A DNA stretch of 8,187 nucleotides, from NCBI GenBank assembly GCA_900544025.1, contig UQTM01000107.1, forward strand, positions 1 to 8,187. Direction: 5' to 3'. This DNA is from an uncultured Odoribacter sp. (GTDB taxonomy: Bacteria > Bacteroidota > Bacteroidia > Bacteroidales > Marinifilaceae). Positions 1 through 6,015 of the stretch are shown piece after piece (positions within the stretch are counted from its first letter, which is position 1; the number at the start of each line of letters is the position of its first letter). The notes under the pieces were generated by a model. The model made no database searches and was not told the DNA's origin. It was given only the letters and a program-made list of their open reading frames with translations. Made by a program: the position numbers and the translations under genes.

Positions 1-20
1 TAGTCTTTTCTTTTAAAAAA

Positions 21-90
21 TATCATAAATTTTTACGATATTAAGGCCTCGGAAACGTATAAAAGAAAAACAAGGGATATTTTTTATATC
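21..90. promoter_or_regulatory. AT-rich leader with two imperfect inverted repeats upstream of the antiporter
   Basis: The first 134 bases contain no gene. Bases 21-40 form a quasi-palindrome with 9-base arms (TATCATAAA / TTTACGATA, one mismatch) around a 2-base centre. Bases 76-90 hold a second short repeat (GATAT, five T, ATATC). Such repeats upstream of an ion-transporter gene could be operator sites, but AT-rich DNA gives repeats like these by chance. I found no good TAnnTTTG box on the plus strand between here and the start codon, so the promoter may be diverged or lie further upstream, outside the window. Confidence 0.25.
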
Positions 91-134
91 TCTCTATAAA
101 TTAAAATGTTACACTAACCATAAATTAATTAATT

Positions 135-1640
135 ATGATCCTCGACACCGGAAATATTCTTTTAATAGGTGCTATTCTTCTGTTTTTCAGTATTATCGCC
201 GGCAAAGCCGGCTTCCGTTTCGGCGTACCGGTCTTACTTTTATTCCTGGGTGTAGGAATGCTCTTCGGGAGCGACGGCTTAGGAATCCAATTCAATAACC
301 CGGCAGGAGCCCAGTTCATCGGTATGATCGCTTTAAGTATCATCCTGTTCTCAGGAGGTATGGATACAAAATACACCGAGATCAAACCCATTCTCGGGCA
401 GGGTGTGATCCTTGCCACTTTGGGAGTTGCAGCGACAACAGCCATCACAGGATTATTTATTTTCTGGATATCGGGATTTTCCGAATTTACCTCCCTGACA
501 CTCATCGAAGCCTTACTAATGGCAGCTGTCATGTCGTCCACCGACTCTGCATCGGTATTCTCTATCTTACGAAGTAAAAAACAAGGATTGAAAGAAAAGT
601 TACGACCCATGCTCGAGTTGGAAAGCGGTAGTAACGACCCTATGGCATATATGCTTACCATCCTGCTCATTCAAATCATTCAAACTCCGGCCGGCGAGAC
701 CAATATATGGTATTCTATCATGATGTTCTTCGTACAAATGAGTGTCGGTGCCGTGGCCGGTTTTCTATTAGGCAAGGTGGCAATCTGGGTCATGAACCGC
801 CTGAACATGGACAATCAATCCCTATATCCGATTTTACTCCTCGCTTTTGTATTCTTTATTTTCTCGGTAACCGAATTAGTGAAAGGAAATGGTTATCTTG
901 CCGTTTACATGGCAGGTTTGGTGGTAGGTAATCACAAAATGCAGCATCAAAAAAGCGTAATGACTTTCTTCGATGGTTTTACCTGGTTATTCCAAATCGT
1001 TATGTTCCTTACCTTGGGATTACTGGTCAATCCGAGCGATCTGATCCCGGTAGCAGGTTTAGGCTTATTAGTCGGCATATTCATGATTATTTTCGCCCGT
1101 CCGATCAGCGTATTTCTGTGCCTTCTGCCTTTCCGAAAAATGAGTGGAAAAGCAAAGCTATATGTATCCTGGGTAGGCTTGAGGGGAGCCGTACCGATTA
1201 TTTTCGCCACCTATCCCCTAATCGCCCAGATCCCCCAGGCTTCACTGATTTTCAATGTCGTTTTCTTTATCACAATCTTATCCTTGCTGATCCAGGGAAC
1301 AACGGTAAGCTATATGGCTAAATTATTAGGCCTGACAGAAAAGGAAAAAGAGAATAAAAGCAATTTCGGGATGGAACTATCGGAAGACATCAAATCGGCC
1401 ATGTCCGAAATTATGGTAGAACCTTCCCTGCTGGAGCACGGGAATCGGCTGATGGATCTGACTTTACCCGACAATACGCTGGTCGTTATGGTAAAAAGAG
1501 AGGACAGCTTTTTTATCCCCAAAGGAAAAACCAAATTAAAACCAGGGGATAAATTACTGGTTATCACAGATAATGATGAAGAATTATTAAAAGTGTACCA
1601 GCAATTAGGCATTAAGGATTATACCCTTCAAAAGAATTAA
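135..1640 (+). CDS. nhaP2: Potassium (or sodium)/proton antiporter, NhaP2/CvrA type (CPA1)
   Basis: A 501-residue inner-membrane cation/proton antiporter that would exchange K+ or Na+ for H+ in pH, osmotic or ion homeostasis. Hydrophobic segments run from about residue 7 to 395, giving about 12-13 membrane helices. CPA-family ion-binding signatures are visible: Thr136-Asp137 in the unwound-helix motif, the Asn167-Asp168 pair in the next helix, Arg322 in ARP, and the conserved GLRGAVP at 348-354. The ND rather than DD pair is typical of electroneutral CPA1 exchangers. Residues about 423-493 form a cytoplasmic TrkA-C/RCK_C-like domain, which usually senses a ligand. The protein is shorter than E. 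coli CvrA (about 578 residues) and lacks its extra C-terminal CorC/HlyC-type domain. The start is the first ATG after an AT-rich leader. Ion specificity cannot be read from sequence, so the symbol follows the family name. Confidence 0.9.
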   Translation: MILDTGNILLIGAILLFFSIIAGKAGFRFGVPVLLLFLGVGMLFGSDGLGIQFNNPAGAQFIGMIALSIILFSGGMDTKYTEIKPILGQGVILATLGVAATTAITGLFIFWISGFSEFTSLTLIEALLMAAVMSSTDSASVFSILRSKKQGLKEKLRPMLELESGSNDPMAYMLTILLIQIIQTPAGETNIWYSIMMFFVQMSVGAVAGFLLGKVAIWVMNRLNMDNQSLYPILLLAFVFFIFSVTELVKGNGYLAVYMAGLVVGNHKMQHQKSVMTFFDGFTWLFQIVMFLTLGLLVNPSDLIPVAGLGLLVGIFMIIFARPISVFLCLLPFRKMSGKAKLYVSWVGLRGAVPIIFATYPLIAQIPQASLIFNVVFFITILSLLIQGTTVSYMAKLLGLTEKEKENKSNFGMELSEDIKSAMSEIMVEPSLLEHGNRLMDLTLPDNTLVVMVKREDSFFIPKGKTKLKPGDKLLVITDNDEELLKVYQQLGIKDYTLQKN

Positions 1641-1657
1641 TTTAAAGTTTATTCCGT

Positions 1658-1665
1658 TATCTTTG
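1658..1665 (+). promoter_or_regulatory. Putative -7 box (TATCTTTG) of the NlpC/P60 gene
   Basis: TATCTTTG fits the Bacteroidetes -7 consensus TAnnTTTG and lies in the 47-base gap between the antiporter and the next gene. Transcription would start near 1672, giving a leader of about 16 bases before the ATG at 1688. The upstream -33 position has only a weak AT-rich match. The placement is typical, but the motif is short and chance matches are expected in 8 kb. Confidence 0.5.
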
Positions 1666-1687
1666 CCGGATAAAGGCAATCGGATAC

Positions 1688-2203
1688 ATGAAATTTTCAG
1701 TATTACTATATATTGCATTGGCTATTTTTACCTTAGCCTCGTGCAGTAGTCATAAAAAACTTTCAGGACGGCAGGCAGAAGCAGCCCGTTTATCGTCACA
1801 ATTAGGATTTAAAGTGACTCCTAAAGATGATTTGCGGCTTTATTCGGAAGCCAGCCGCTGGCTGGGAGTCCCCTACCGTTACGGAGGCAAAAGCCGGACG
1901 GGAGTCGATTGTTCGGGTTTTGTGGGACAAGTATATCAAAATGTATATAAAATTCCTTTACAGCGAACAGTAGAAGGAATTGCAGATAAGAATTGCCGTA
2001 AAGTGACCAAAAGCGATCTTAAACCCGGCGATCTGGTATTTTTCAATACCTCGAAACGCAAGAAAGGAATCAATCATGTGGGGGTTTTTCTAAAAAACCA
2101 TTATTTTATCCATGCTTCCACGTCCAAAGGAGTGATCGTCAGCAGTCTACATGAAAACTATTATCGAAAACACTGGAAAAAGGGAGGGAGAGTAAAAAAA
2201 TAA
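1688..2203 (+). CDS. NlpC/P60-family lipoprotein, cell-wall cysteine peptidase
   Basis: A 171-residue secreted lipoprotein of the C40 peptidase family, which cleaves gamma-D-glutamyl bonds in peptidoglycan stem peptides. Residues 1-18 are a signal peptide with lipobox LASC, so Cys19 would be lipidated. The NlpC/P60 domain spans about residues 52-165. The catalytic Cys75 is in the DCSGF motif, His130 in NHVG and His142 in FIHAS, completing the Cys-His-His triad. VPYRYGG before the Cys, and PGDLVFF at about 113-119, are further family hallmarks. The usual LPRTS segment reads LQRTV here (91-95), a small deviation. The C-terminus is strongly basic (KHWKKGGRVKK). The gene lies 47 bases after the antiporter stop with a promoter-like box between, so it may be transcribed alone or with it. 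The family is confident; the cellular role (remodelling or turnover) is inferred. Confidence 0.92.
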   Translation: MKFSVLLYIALAIFTLASCSSHKKLSGRQAEAARLSSQLGFKVTPKDDLRLYSEASRWLGVPYRYGGKSRTGVDCSGFVGQVYQNVYKIPLQRTVEGIADKNCRKVTKSDLKPGDLVFFNTSKRKKGINHVGVFLKNHYFIHASTSKGVIVSSLHENYYRKHWKKGGRVKK

Positions 2204-2230
2204 TTTTTCCCATCCCCTTCCTTCCTTTTT
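2177..2230. terminator. Candidate hairpin between convergent genes, overlapping the NlpC/P60 3' end
   Basis: Bases 2177-2190 (AAAAAGGGAGGGAG) can pair with 2217-2230 (CTTCCTTCCTTTTT) as a 14-base stem, of which two pairs are G-U wobbles on the plus-strand RNA. The loop is 26 bases and contains a further A-run/T-run pair. A T-run ends the plus-strand stem, and the mirrored A-run would give a U-run on the minus strand, so it could stop both convergent genes. The stem begins inside the last codons of the NlpC/P60 gene and touches the thioredoxin stop. The low-complexity purine/pyrimidine composition makes this less certain than an ordinary GC-rich hairpin. Confidence 0.42.
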
Positions 2231-2532
2231 TAGAATAACCTTTGGACGGTTTGAAACAATCGTTCTTCATTCATTTCTCCATTCTGTCTCCATAATTGTT
2301 CGCCGGATTTGAATACCATCATCAGGGGGACGGCCTGTACCTGATAGTATTCGATCAATCTACGGTTCGCAGCATCGTCTATATCGAACTGCCGCACTAT
2401 CATTTTATCTTTTGCCTTTTGTTTCAAATTTTCAATAATAGGCATCATTTTACGGCAATGAGGGCACCAGGATGCAAAAAATTCTACAAATACCGGAGTT
2501 TCACTTTTTACTAATTCTGCAAATTCTTCCAT
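2230..2532 (-). CDS. Thioredoxin-fold protein with CPHC active site
   Basis: A 100-residue single-domain thioredoxin-like protein with no signal peptide, so probably cytoplasmic. The active site is Trp22-Cys23-Pro24-His25-Cys26. CPHC is the dipeptide known from DsbA, not the CGPC of standard thioredoxins. The cis-proline is Pro69, followed by Leu70 where thioredoxins usually have Thr. The buried acid is Glu17 rather than Asp. These changes suggest a more oxidising thiol-disulfide protein or altered partner choice; that is inference. It is colinear with the thioredoxin at 4783-5085, with 43 of 100 residues identical by ungapped hand count. The start is an ATG at 2532; another ATG 7 bases upstream is out of frame. 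It lies 60 bases downstream of a decayed gene on the same strand and is convergent with the NlpC/P60 gene. No clear promoter box was found. Confidence 0.88.
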   Translation of the reverse strand: MEEFAELVKSETPVFVEFFASWCPHCRKMMPIIENLKQKAKDKMIVRQFDIDDAANRRLIEYYQVQAVPLMMVFKSGEQLWRQNGEMNEERLFQTVQRLF

Positions 2533-2592
2533 AAGCCATTTTATTAAATTATTACTATATTCTTTATTTTAGTATGATTTTCCTTACACTTA

Positions 2593-2987
2593 TCAAATAA
2601 CGATATGTCCTTCCTCAACGATTTCCCGCTTTCCATCCGTTTCCTCCGAAATTTCTACCTGATTTTCCGTTTCAAGCAGGATATCGATACGGGTTATGAT
2701 TAAACGTACTTGCAGCCGTTCTTCTTCTGCAAATAAATTCAATTCTTCAGTAAAGATACGATATAGAAGTTAAGCAATTGTTTCATTTCTCTGAAATAAA
2801 AGTAAATCCGGGGATTTTATATTTTCGGTAAACATATCCTATTTTATCACCATCCGGACGACAAACACTAAAACTCAATTCACCGGAAATTCTTCGACCC
2901 GGCTGATCCGGTTATAGTTGCTATCTTTCCGGCAGCCATAAAAAACAATGCCATCGATAGAAATGTCAATAAAAATGTCTGTTTCAT
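2593..2987 (-). pseudogene. Decayed small lipoprotein gene, four apparent -1 frameshifts
   Basis: No intact ORF exists here, yet coding-like segments follow each other on the minus strand. An ATG at 2987 opens a signal peptide. One base added in the T-run at 2940-2945 makes it continue into a lipobox (FYGC, Cys19), then to a TGA at 2875-2877. A base added at TT 2877-2878 continues to a TGA at 2783-2785. A base added in AAA at 2786-2788 continues into the next segment. A base added in TTT at 2752-2754 joins an acidic 53-residue tail ending in a TGA at 2593-2595. The four repairs give exactly 399 bases, 132 residues plus stop. The tail frame alone is open for 58 codons with no good start. An alternative is two genes, the second starting at the ATG at 2786 that overlaps the TGA. 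I do not recognise the family. Neighbouring genes are intact, which argues against general sequencing error. Confidence 0.55.
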
Positions 2988-3139
2988 CTTATTTCTCTTT
3001 ATGTATTTTAGAATATACATTCCGACTTATTAAAATGTTTCACTTTCGCCAGCTAATATAAAGACATTCAACAACATTCTATCCGATTAAACCATTTTCA
3101 CTCTTTTACGTTATAAGAATAGATCAAAAATCTATACCT
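2988..3139. other. Divergent intergenic region before the DUF4396 gene
   Basis: Together with the pseudogene this makes up the 607-base stretch (2533-3139) without an intact gene. The segment is AT-rich and separates the decayed minus-strand lipoprotein from the plus-strand DUF4396 gene. I saw no TAnnTTTG box in a useful position on either strand, no tRNA-like fold and no terminator. The only notable element is the short inverted repeat at 3119-3135. Confidence 0.5.
3119..3135. promoter_or_regulatory. Short inverted repeat just upstream of the DUF4396 start
   Basis: ATAGAT (3119-3124) and ATCTAT (3130-3135) form a perfect 6-base inverted repeat around CAAAA, ending 4 bases before the ATG at 3140. 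The position would suit an operator or a leader hairpin affecting translation. It is short and AT-rich, so chance is a real alternative. Confidence 0.25.
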
Positions 3140-3895
3140 ATGAATAACATTCTCCACATCGTTTCTATATTGTCGCTTATTTCCGGTTTTCTATGTGCTT
3201 CGGTTATTTTGTTTTCTATTTTCCCATACCGCCGCCAGCCGATGAAAATCATGGAAGCCGTTTGGCCGCTCACCGGGTTATGGGCGGGCTGGATCGGGCT
3301 ATGGGCTTATTTACAAATGGGAATCTACCGAAATACGCTACCGAAAATGGATATGAAAAAGAGAGCATCTCCCCAGGACGGTTTATCGAAATCTTCCCGG
3401 ATGGCCGACCTGAAAATGGAAAAGACCGAGATGAATATGCCAAGTCATTCCCGTTGGCAAACTGTCGCCCTTTCTACACTCCATTGCGGAGCCGGCTGCA
3501 CGCTGGCGGATATTATCGGGGAATGGTTTACGTTTTTTGTCCCGCTATCCATCGGCGGTAATTTTATTGCAGGCCAATGGACTCTGGATTACTTGCTCGC
3601 ACTTGTAATCGGTGTTTTCTTCCAATATGCGGCCATCCGCCCTATGGAACATTTATCCCGCAGAGCGACGATAGGGAAAGCGTTTAAAATTGATTTTCTC
3701 TCTCTGACTTCCTGGCAAATCGGAATGTACGGCTGGATGGCCGTGGTTATGTTTGTAATGTATCGGGGAATGCCATTCCCCCGGAATAGCTGGGAATTTT
3801 GGTTTATGATGCAGATTGCCATGTGCTGCGGATTCCTGACGTCCTATCCTATTAACTGGATATTGGTTAAATCAGGCATTAAAAAAGGTATGTAA
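3140..3895 (+). CDS. DUF4396-domain integral membrane protein
   Basis: A 251-residue membrane protein matching the DUF4396 family, whose function is not established. Predicted membrane segments are at about residues 6-28, 41-61, 123-143, 149-167, 193-209 and 221-245. The family hallmark is residues 115-129, HCGAGCTLADIIGEW, with His115, Cys116, Cys120, Asp124 and Glu128 at the start of a membrane helix. Between the N-terminal helix pair and this motif lies a hydrophilic linker (about 68-108) holding Met70, Met72, Met88, Met93, Met98 and Met100 plus His103. The thiol, imidazole and methionine groups would suit binding of a soft metal such as copper, but this is inference and no metal gene is adjacent. 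It stands alone on the plus strand between a pseudogene and a convergent acetyltransferase. The start is an ATG that leads directly into the first helix. Confidence 0.85.
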   Translation: MNNILHIVSILSLISGFLCASVILFSIFPYRRQPMKIMEAVWPLTGLWAGWIGLWAYLQMGIYRNTLPKMDMKKRASPQDGLSKSSRMADLKMEKTEMNMPSHSRWQTVALSTLHCGAGCTLADIIGEWFTFFVPLSIGGNFIAGQWTLDYLLALVIGVFFQYAAIRPMEHLSRRATIGKAFKIDFLSLTSWQIGMYGWMAVVMFVMYRGMPFPRNSWEFWFMMQIAMCCGFLTSYPINWILVKSGIKKGM

Positions 3896-3904
3896 AAATA
3901 AAAA

Positions 3905-3931
3905 CGGGTTATCCGTTTTCCAGATAACCCG
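3905..3931 (-). terminator. Rho-independent terminator of the acetyltransferase gene
   Basis: CGGGTTATC (3905-3913) and GATAACCCG (3923-3931) form a perfect 9-base stem with a 9-base loop. Read on the minus strand, the hairpin lies 22 bases after the acetyltransferase stop and is followed directly by a T-rich tract (TTTTTATTTTTA, plus positions about 3893-3904). On the plus strand no T-run follows, so it would serve the DUF4396 transcript less well. Confidence 0.8.
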
Positions 3932-3953
3932 CCCATCTCAAACTCACTTCATC

Positions 3954-4553
3954 TTATTCTCTCATTTTACTAAAGTAATAGAAATCGACCATTTTTCCAT
4001 TCTTTACAGCCGCTTTATGCAATATGGCTTCTAATTTATAACCTGCTTTCTGCAGCACATGCTGCGACCCTTGGTTATAATCGAATACGATGGCATAAAT
4101 TTTCTGGTAATGAAAATTTTCAAAAGCATACGTCGTCAAATCTCTCACAACATGCCACATCACACCATGCCCCCAATACTTCTCTCCAATCCAATAACCG
4201 ATTTCGGCAGTCACTCGCTCCACATCGCCTTCCGAACCGAACCCCACGCTTCCTACCGCCTTACCGTCTATTTCTATGGCAAAGCGCATCGGTTTTCCAG
4301 GCATAGCTTTTACCATACTGATGTAATCAAAAGCATCCTGTTTCGTATAAGGATGCGGAAAGTGATCCATCAGATTATTCCATATCTTTTCATTATCGGC
4401 ATTTTCAGCCAACGATTCACAATCGGAATAATTCAGTTCACGTATCACATACCCGTCACCCTCGATCCTTACACTTTGTCTCTCTTTCTGTAAAATAAAG
4501 AACTCATCCCCCTTATTTGTCGATCGGGGAAGATCGTTTTCACTTGTTTTCAT
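3954..4553 (-). CDS. GNAT N-acetyltransferase, RimJ/RimL-like
   Basis: A 199-residue cytoplasmic acetyl-CoA-dependent N-acetyltransferase of the Acetyltransf_3 (RimJ/RimL) type; substrate unknown. The acetyl-CoA-binding motif A is EIGYWIGEKYWGHG (117-130), with Gly128 and Gly130 in the pyrophosphate-binding loop. Motif B follows, with Asn160, Ser163 and the VLQKAGY segment (166-172). The first 28 or so residues are a polar extension before the fold begins near residue 29 (VRIEGDGYVIREL). I chose the ATG at 4553. The frame extends upstream to a TTG at 4658, but a TATGTTTG box at 4614-4621 would put the transcript start near 4607, downstream of that TTG. A purine-rich AAGGA lies about ten bases before the ATG. 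The gene appears to be a single-gene unit with a strong terminator, convergent with DUF4396. Confidence 0.88.
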   Translation of the reverse strand: MKTSENDLPRSTNKGDEFFILQKERQSVRIEGDGYVIRELNYSDCESLAENADNEKIWNNLMDHFPHPYTKQDAFDYISMVKAMPGKPMRFAIEIDGKAVGSVGFGSEGDVERVTAEIGYWIGEKYWGHGVMWHVVRDLTTYAFENFHYQKIYAIVFDYNQGSQHVLQKAGYKLEAILHKAAVKNGKMVDFYYFSKMRE

Positions 4554-4613
4554 AATTGCCAGATCCTTCCGGATCTCTCCATTCCAATTTTTTGTTTTTA
4601 ATTTAAAACACAA

Positions 4614-4621
4614 CAAACATA
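4614..4621 (-). promoter_or_regulatory. Putative -7 box (TATGTTTG) of the acetyltransferase gene
   Basis: On the minus strand TATGTTTG matches TAnnTTTG, with the predicted transcript start near 4607 and a leader of about 54 bases to the ATG at 4553. No TTTG lies at the expected -33 distance; the nearest is 34 bases away, which is too far. The box matters because it makes the upstream TTG start unlikely. Confidence 0.42.
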
Positions 4622-4720
4622 CGGAGTAAATAAATCCGATGTTATCTAAACTACCCAAAAAATGTTATGGAATCAAAAAATATTTTCCAAATCAAAATCG
4701 CTTTCGATATAAAAAATAGT

Positions 4721-4728
4721 TATCTTTG
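4721..4728 (+). promoter_or_regulatory. Orphan -7-like box (TATCTTTG) pointing into the antisense of the second thioredoxin
   Basis: TATCTTTG on the plus strand matches TAnnTTTG exactly, and an ATG follows at 4756. The frame opened there only runs antisense through the thioredoxin gene and resembles no protein I recognise. It may be a chance match, a relic promoter of a lost gene, or the start of an antisense transcript. No -33 TTTG is present at the usual distance. Confidence 0.22.
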
Positions 4729-4782
4729 TTACTTTTCTGAAAACATTGACTTTTTATGACACGGGTATTTTCCCGACTTTCC

Positions 4783-5085
4783 CTAAAGATACTTTTCAAT
4801 AATTTCTTTCAACGGCTTAGCCTGTACCACTCCGCTCTGCCTCCACAGCATTTTCCCGTCTTTAAACAGCATCAAGGTCGGCACGGATTGTACCTGATAA
4901 GTATATACGCTTTGCCGGTTAGCAGGCGCGTCGATATCTATTTTCAAAATTTTCACTTTATCTCCCAATTGCTTTTTCACTTCTTCCAATATAGGATGCA
5001 TCATCTTACAGGGCCCGCACCAGGTAGCAAAATAGTCCACCAACACAGGGACATTTCCCTTTATCAATTCTTCGAATTTTTCCAT
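4783..5085 (-). CDS. trxA: Thioredoxin, canonical CGPC active site
   Basis: A 100-residue cytoplasmic thioredoxin that would reduce protein disulfides with electrons from thioredoxin reductase. The active site is Trp22-Cys23-Gly24-Pro25-Cys26. The cis-proline Pro69 is followed by the usual Thr70, and the buried acid is Asp17. Length is close to the roughly 105 residues of standard thioredoxins. It starts 73 bases after the stop of the HD-domain gene on the same strand with no obvious promoter box between, so the two are probably co-transcribed. It is a paralogue of the CPHC protein at 2230-2532. Downstream, a weak 4-base CGGG/CCCG hairpin (4762-4775) is not followed by a T-run, so the transcript end is unclear. 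Whether this is the organism's main thioredoxin cannot be told from the window; the symbol reflects the canonical motif. Confidence 0.92.
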   Translation of the reverse strand: MEKFEELIKGNVPVLVDYFATWCGPCKMMHPILEEVKKQLGDKVKILKIDIDAPANRQSVYTYQVQSVPTLMLFKDGKMLWRQSGVVQAKPLKEIIEKYL

Positions 5086-5158
5086 AATACTTTAAATTTA
5101 GTTATATCGTTTATACTACGGAAAGGCAGGCAGAGTTACGTCCCGAAAGCAACCGGAT

Positions 5159-5833
5159 TTATAATAACCGCTGGCCGTTGATGATTAATTCAAATTTAAT
5201 GTTCAAAAATTCAGCAGCTTTCCGGCTCAGCATCATCCGTCCCAAAAAAATCTCAAAATAATCCATAACCGCCGATATACTCGTATCGATCTTTAGTTCC
5301 AGAATAATAGCTGTTTTATCTTCGTTAAAATAAATTTTCGATTCCTCCACAGCGTAATTCACCCGGTCATGAATATCGAAATTGGCAAAATCCCGATTTC
5401 TTACCCGGCTTCTGCGCACATCGGTCTTGTCTGCCAGAATCAGGGCGGCGGCAATAGGATTAACGGCCGCAGCAGTACTTTCATCATGATTGCCGATGGC
5501 ACAGATCACCTGCGCAATCTCATCTTCTCCCATTCCCAAATTATCCAGCAGGCGAAATGCCAGTATGGCTCCGCTCTGGGCATGGTCGATACGATTGACC
5601 ACGTTCCCGATATCGTGCATGTATCCGGCTATTTTAGCCAATTCGGCCGTCCGCTCCGGATAGCCCAATGTGAGTAATATATTTTCCGCCGTTTCCGCCG
5701 TCTTCACGACATGCGCAAATGAATGCTCCGTATAGCCCATAGCGGCCAAAGCTTTATCGGCCTGTGATATATAGCATTTTATCCCCTCGTTATCCCTCAC
5801 GTCCTCAAACGTGACTTTCGACTTCTTATCCAT
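5159..5833 (-). CDS. HD-domain phosphohydrolase
   Basis: A 224-residue cytoplasmic HD-superfamily protein, predicted to be a metal-dependent phosphohydrolase; the substrate (nucleotide or phosphoester) is unknown. Likely metal ligands in order are His41, His73-Asp74 (MHDIGN), His84, His116 with Asp117 (GNHDE) and Asp135 (ILADKTDVRR). The histidines beyond the basic HD set resemble a two-metal arrangement. Residues about 150-224 form a conserved C-terminal part ending FELIINGQRLL, of a kind I recall from bacterial HD proteins, including clostridial ones, as a distinct domain. I chose the ATG at 5833, which has AAAGGA about six bases upstream. The frame extends to 5875, but that codon is GTG and adds only 14 residues outside the conserved fold. 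It is followed by trxA after 73 bases and divergent from the M3 peptidase gene. Confidence 0.88.
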   Translation of the reverse strand: MDKKSKVTFEDVRDNEGIKCYISQADKALAAMGYTEHSFAHVVKTAETAENILLTLGYPERTAELAKIAGYMHDIGNVVNRIDHAQSGAILAFRLLDNLGMGEDEIAQVICAIGNHDESTAAAVNPIAAALILADKTDVRRSRVRNRDFANFDIHDRVNYAVEESKIYFNEDKTAIILELKIDTSISAVMDYFEIFLGRMMLSRKAAEFLNIKFELIINGQRLL

Positions 5834-5899
5834 AAATTCCTTTTCTTGCTTCGGTTTAAATTTCACGTCCCACACTTCTACTTTCCTTCTTAAGCCTCA

Positions 5900-5907
5900 C
5901 AAATATA
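5900..5907 (-). promoter_or_regulatory. Putative -7 box (TATATTTG) of the HD-trxA unit
   Basis: On the minus strand TATATTTG matches TAnnTTTG. The transcript would start near 5893, giving a leader of about 60 bases to the ATG at 5833. The -33 region shows only a partial TTCC match. It sits in the 233-base divergent gap shared with the M3 peptidase gene, and no other candidate on this strand is as well placed. Confidence 0.5.
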
Positions 5908-6015
5908 CTAAATTTCCACCGAAATCGGAAGAAGAACCGGGAAGATTCGATCCGATAAGTCCTTGTAAACAAAGCAAAATAAAGCTTATTTTCAAATAAC
6001 ACCGCCGAGGGGACA

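Noticed and set aside
125..670. Long minus-strand open frame of 181 codons opposite the antiporter
   Set aside because: It is fully antisense to a strongly conserved antiporter gene, has no recognisable domain and no promoter box; it is a codon-bias shadow.
2605..2703. Plus-strand 32-codon ORF in the gap between the first thioredoxin and DUF4396
   Set aside because: It lies antisense to the longer 58-codon segment of the decayed lipoprotein gene, has no promoter and no recognisable features.
4762..4775. CGGG/CCCG hairpin after trxA as a terminator
   Set aside because: The stem has only four base pairs, and the minus strand continues with an A-rich rather than T-rich stretch.
4756..5181. Plus-strand open frame of 141 codons opposite trxA
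   Set aside because: It mirrors the thioredoxin coding frame and ends in the HD gene's 3' end. The upstream TATCTTTG makes it worth a note, but the protein resembles nothing and its composition is that of a shadow.
5834..5875. Upstream GTG start for the HD-domain protein
   Set aside because: GTG at 5875 would lie only about 18 bases from the predicted transcript start and adds 14 non-conserved residues; the ATG at 5833 has a better upstream AAAGGA.
2230..5875. Possible novel defence or redox island built from thioredoxins, DUF4396, GNAT and HD genes
   Set aside because: The genes are on mixed strands, separated by terminators and own promoters, with no mobile-element signs or shared overlap. 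Each belongs to a common chromosomal family, so a joint system is not supported.
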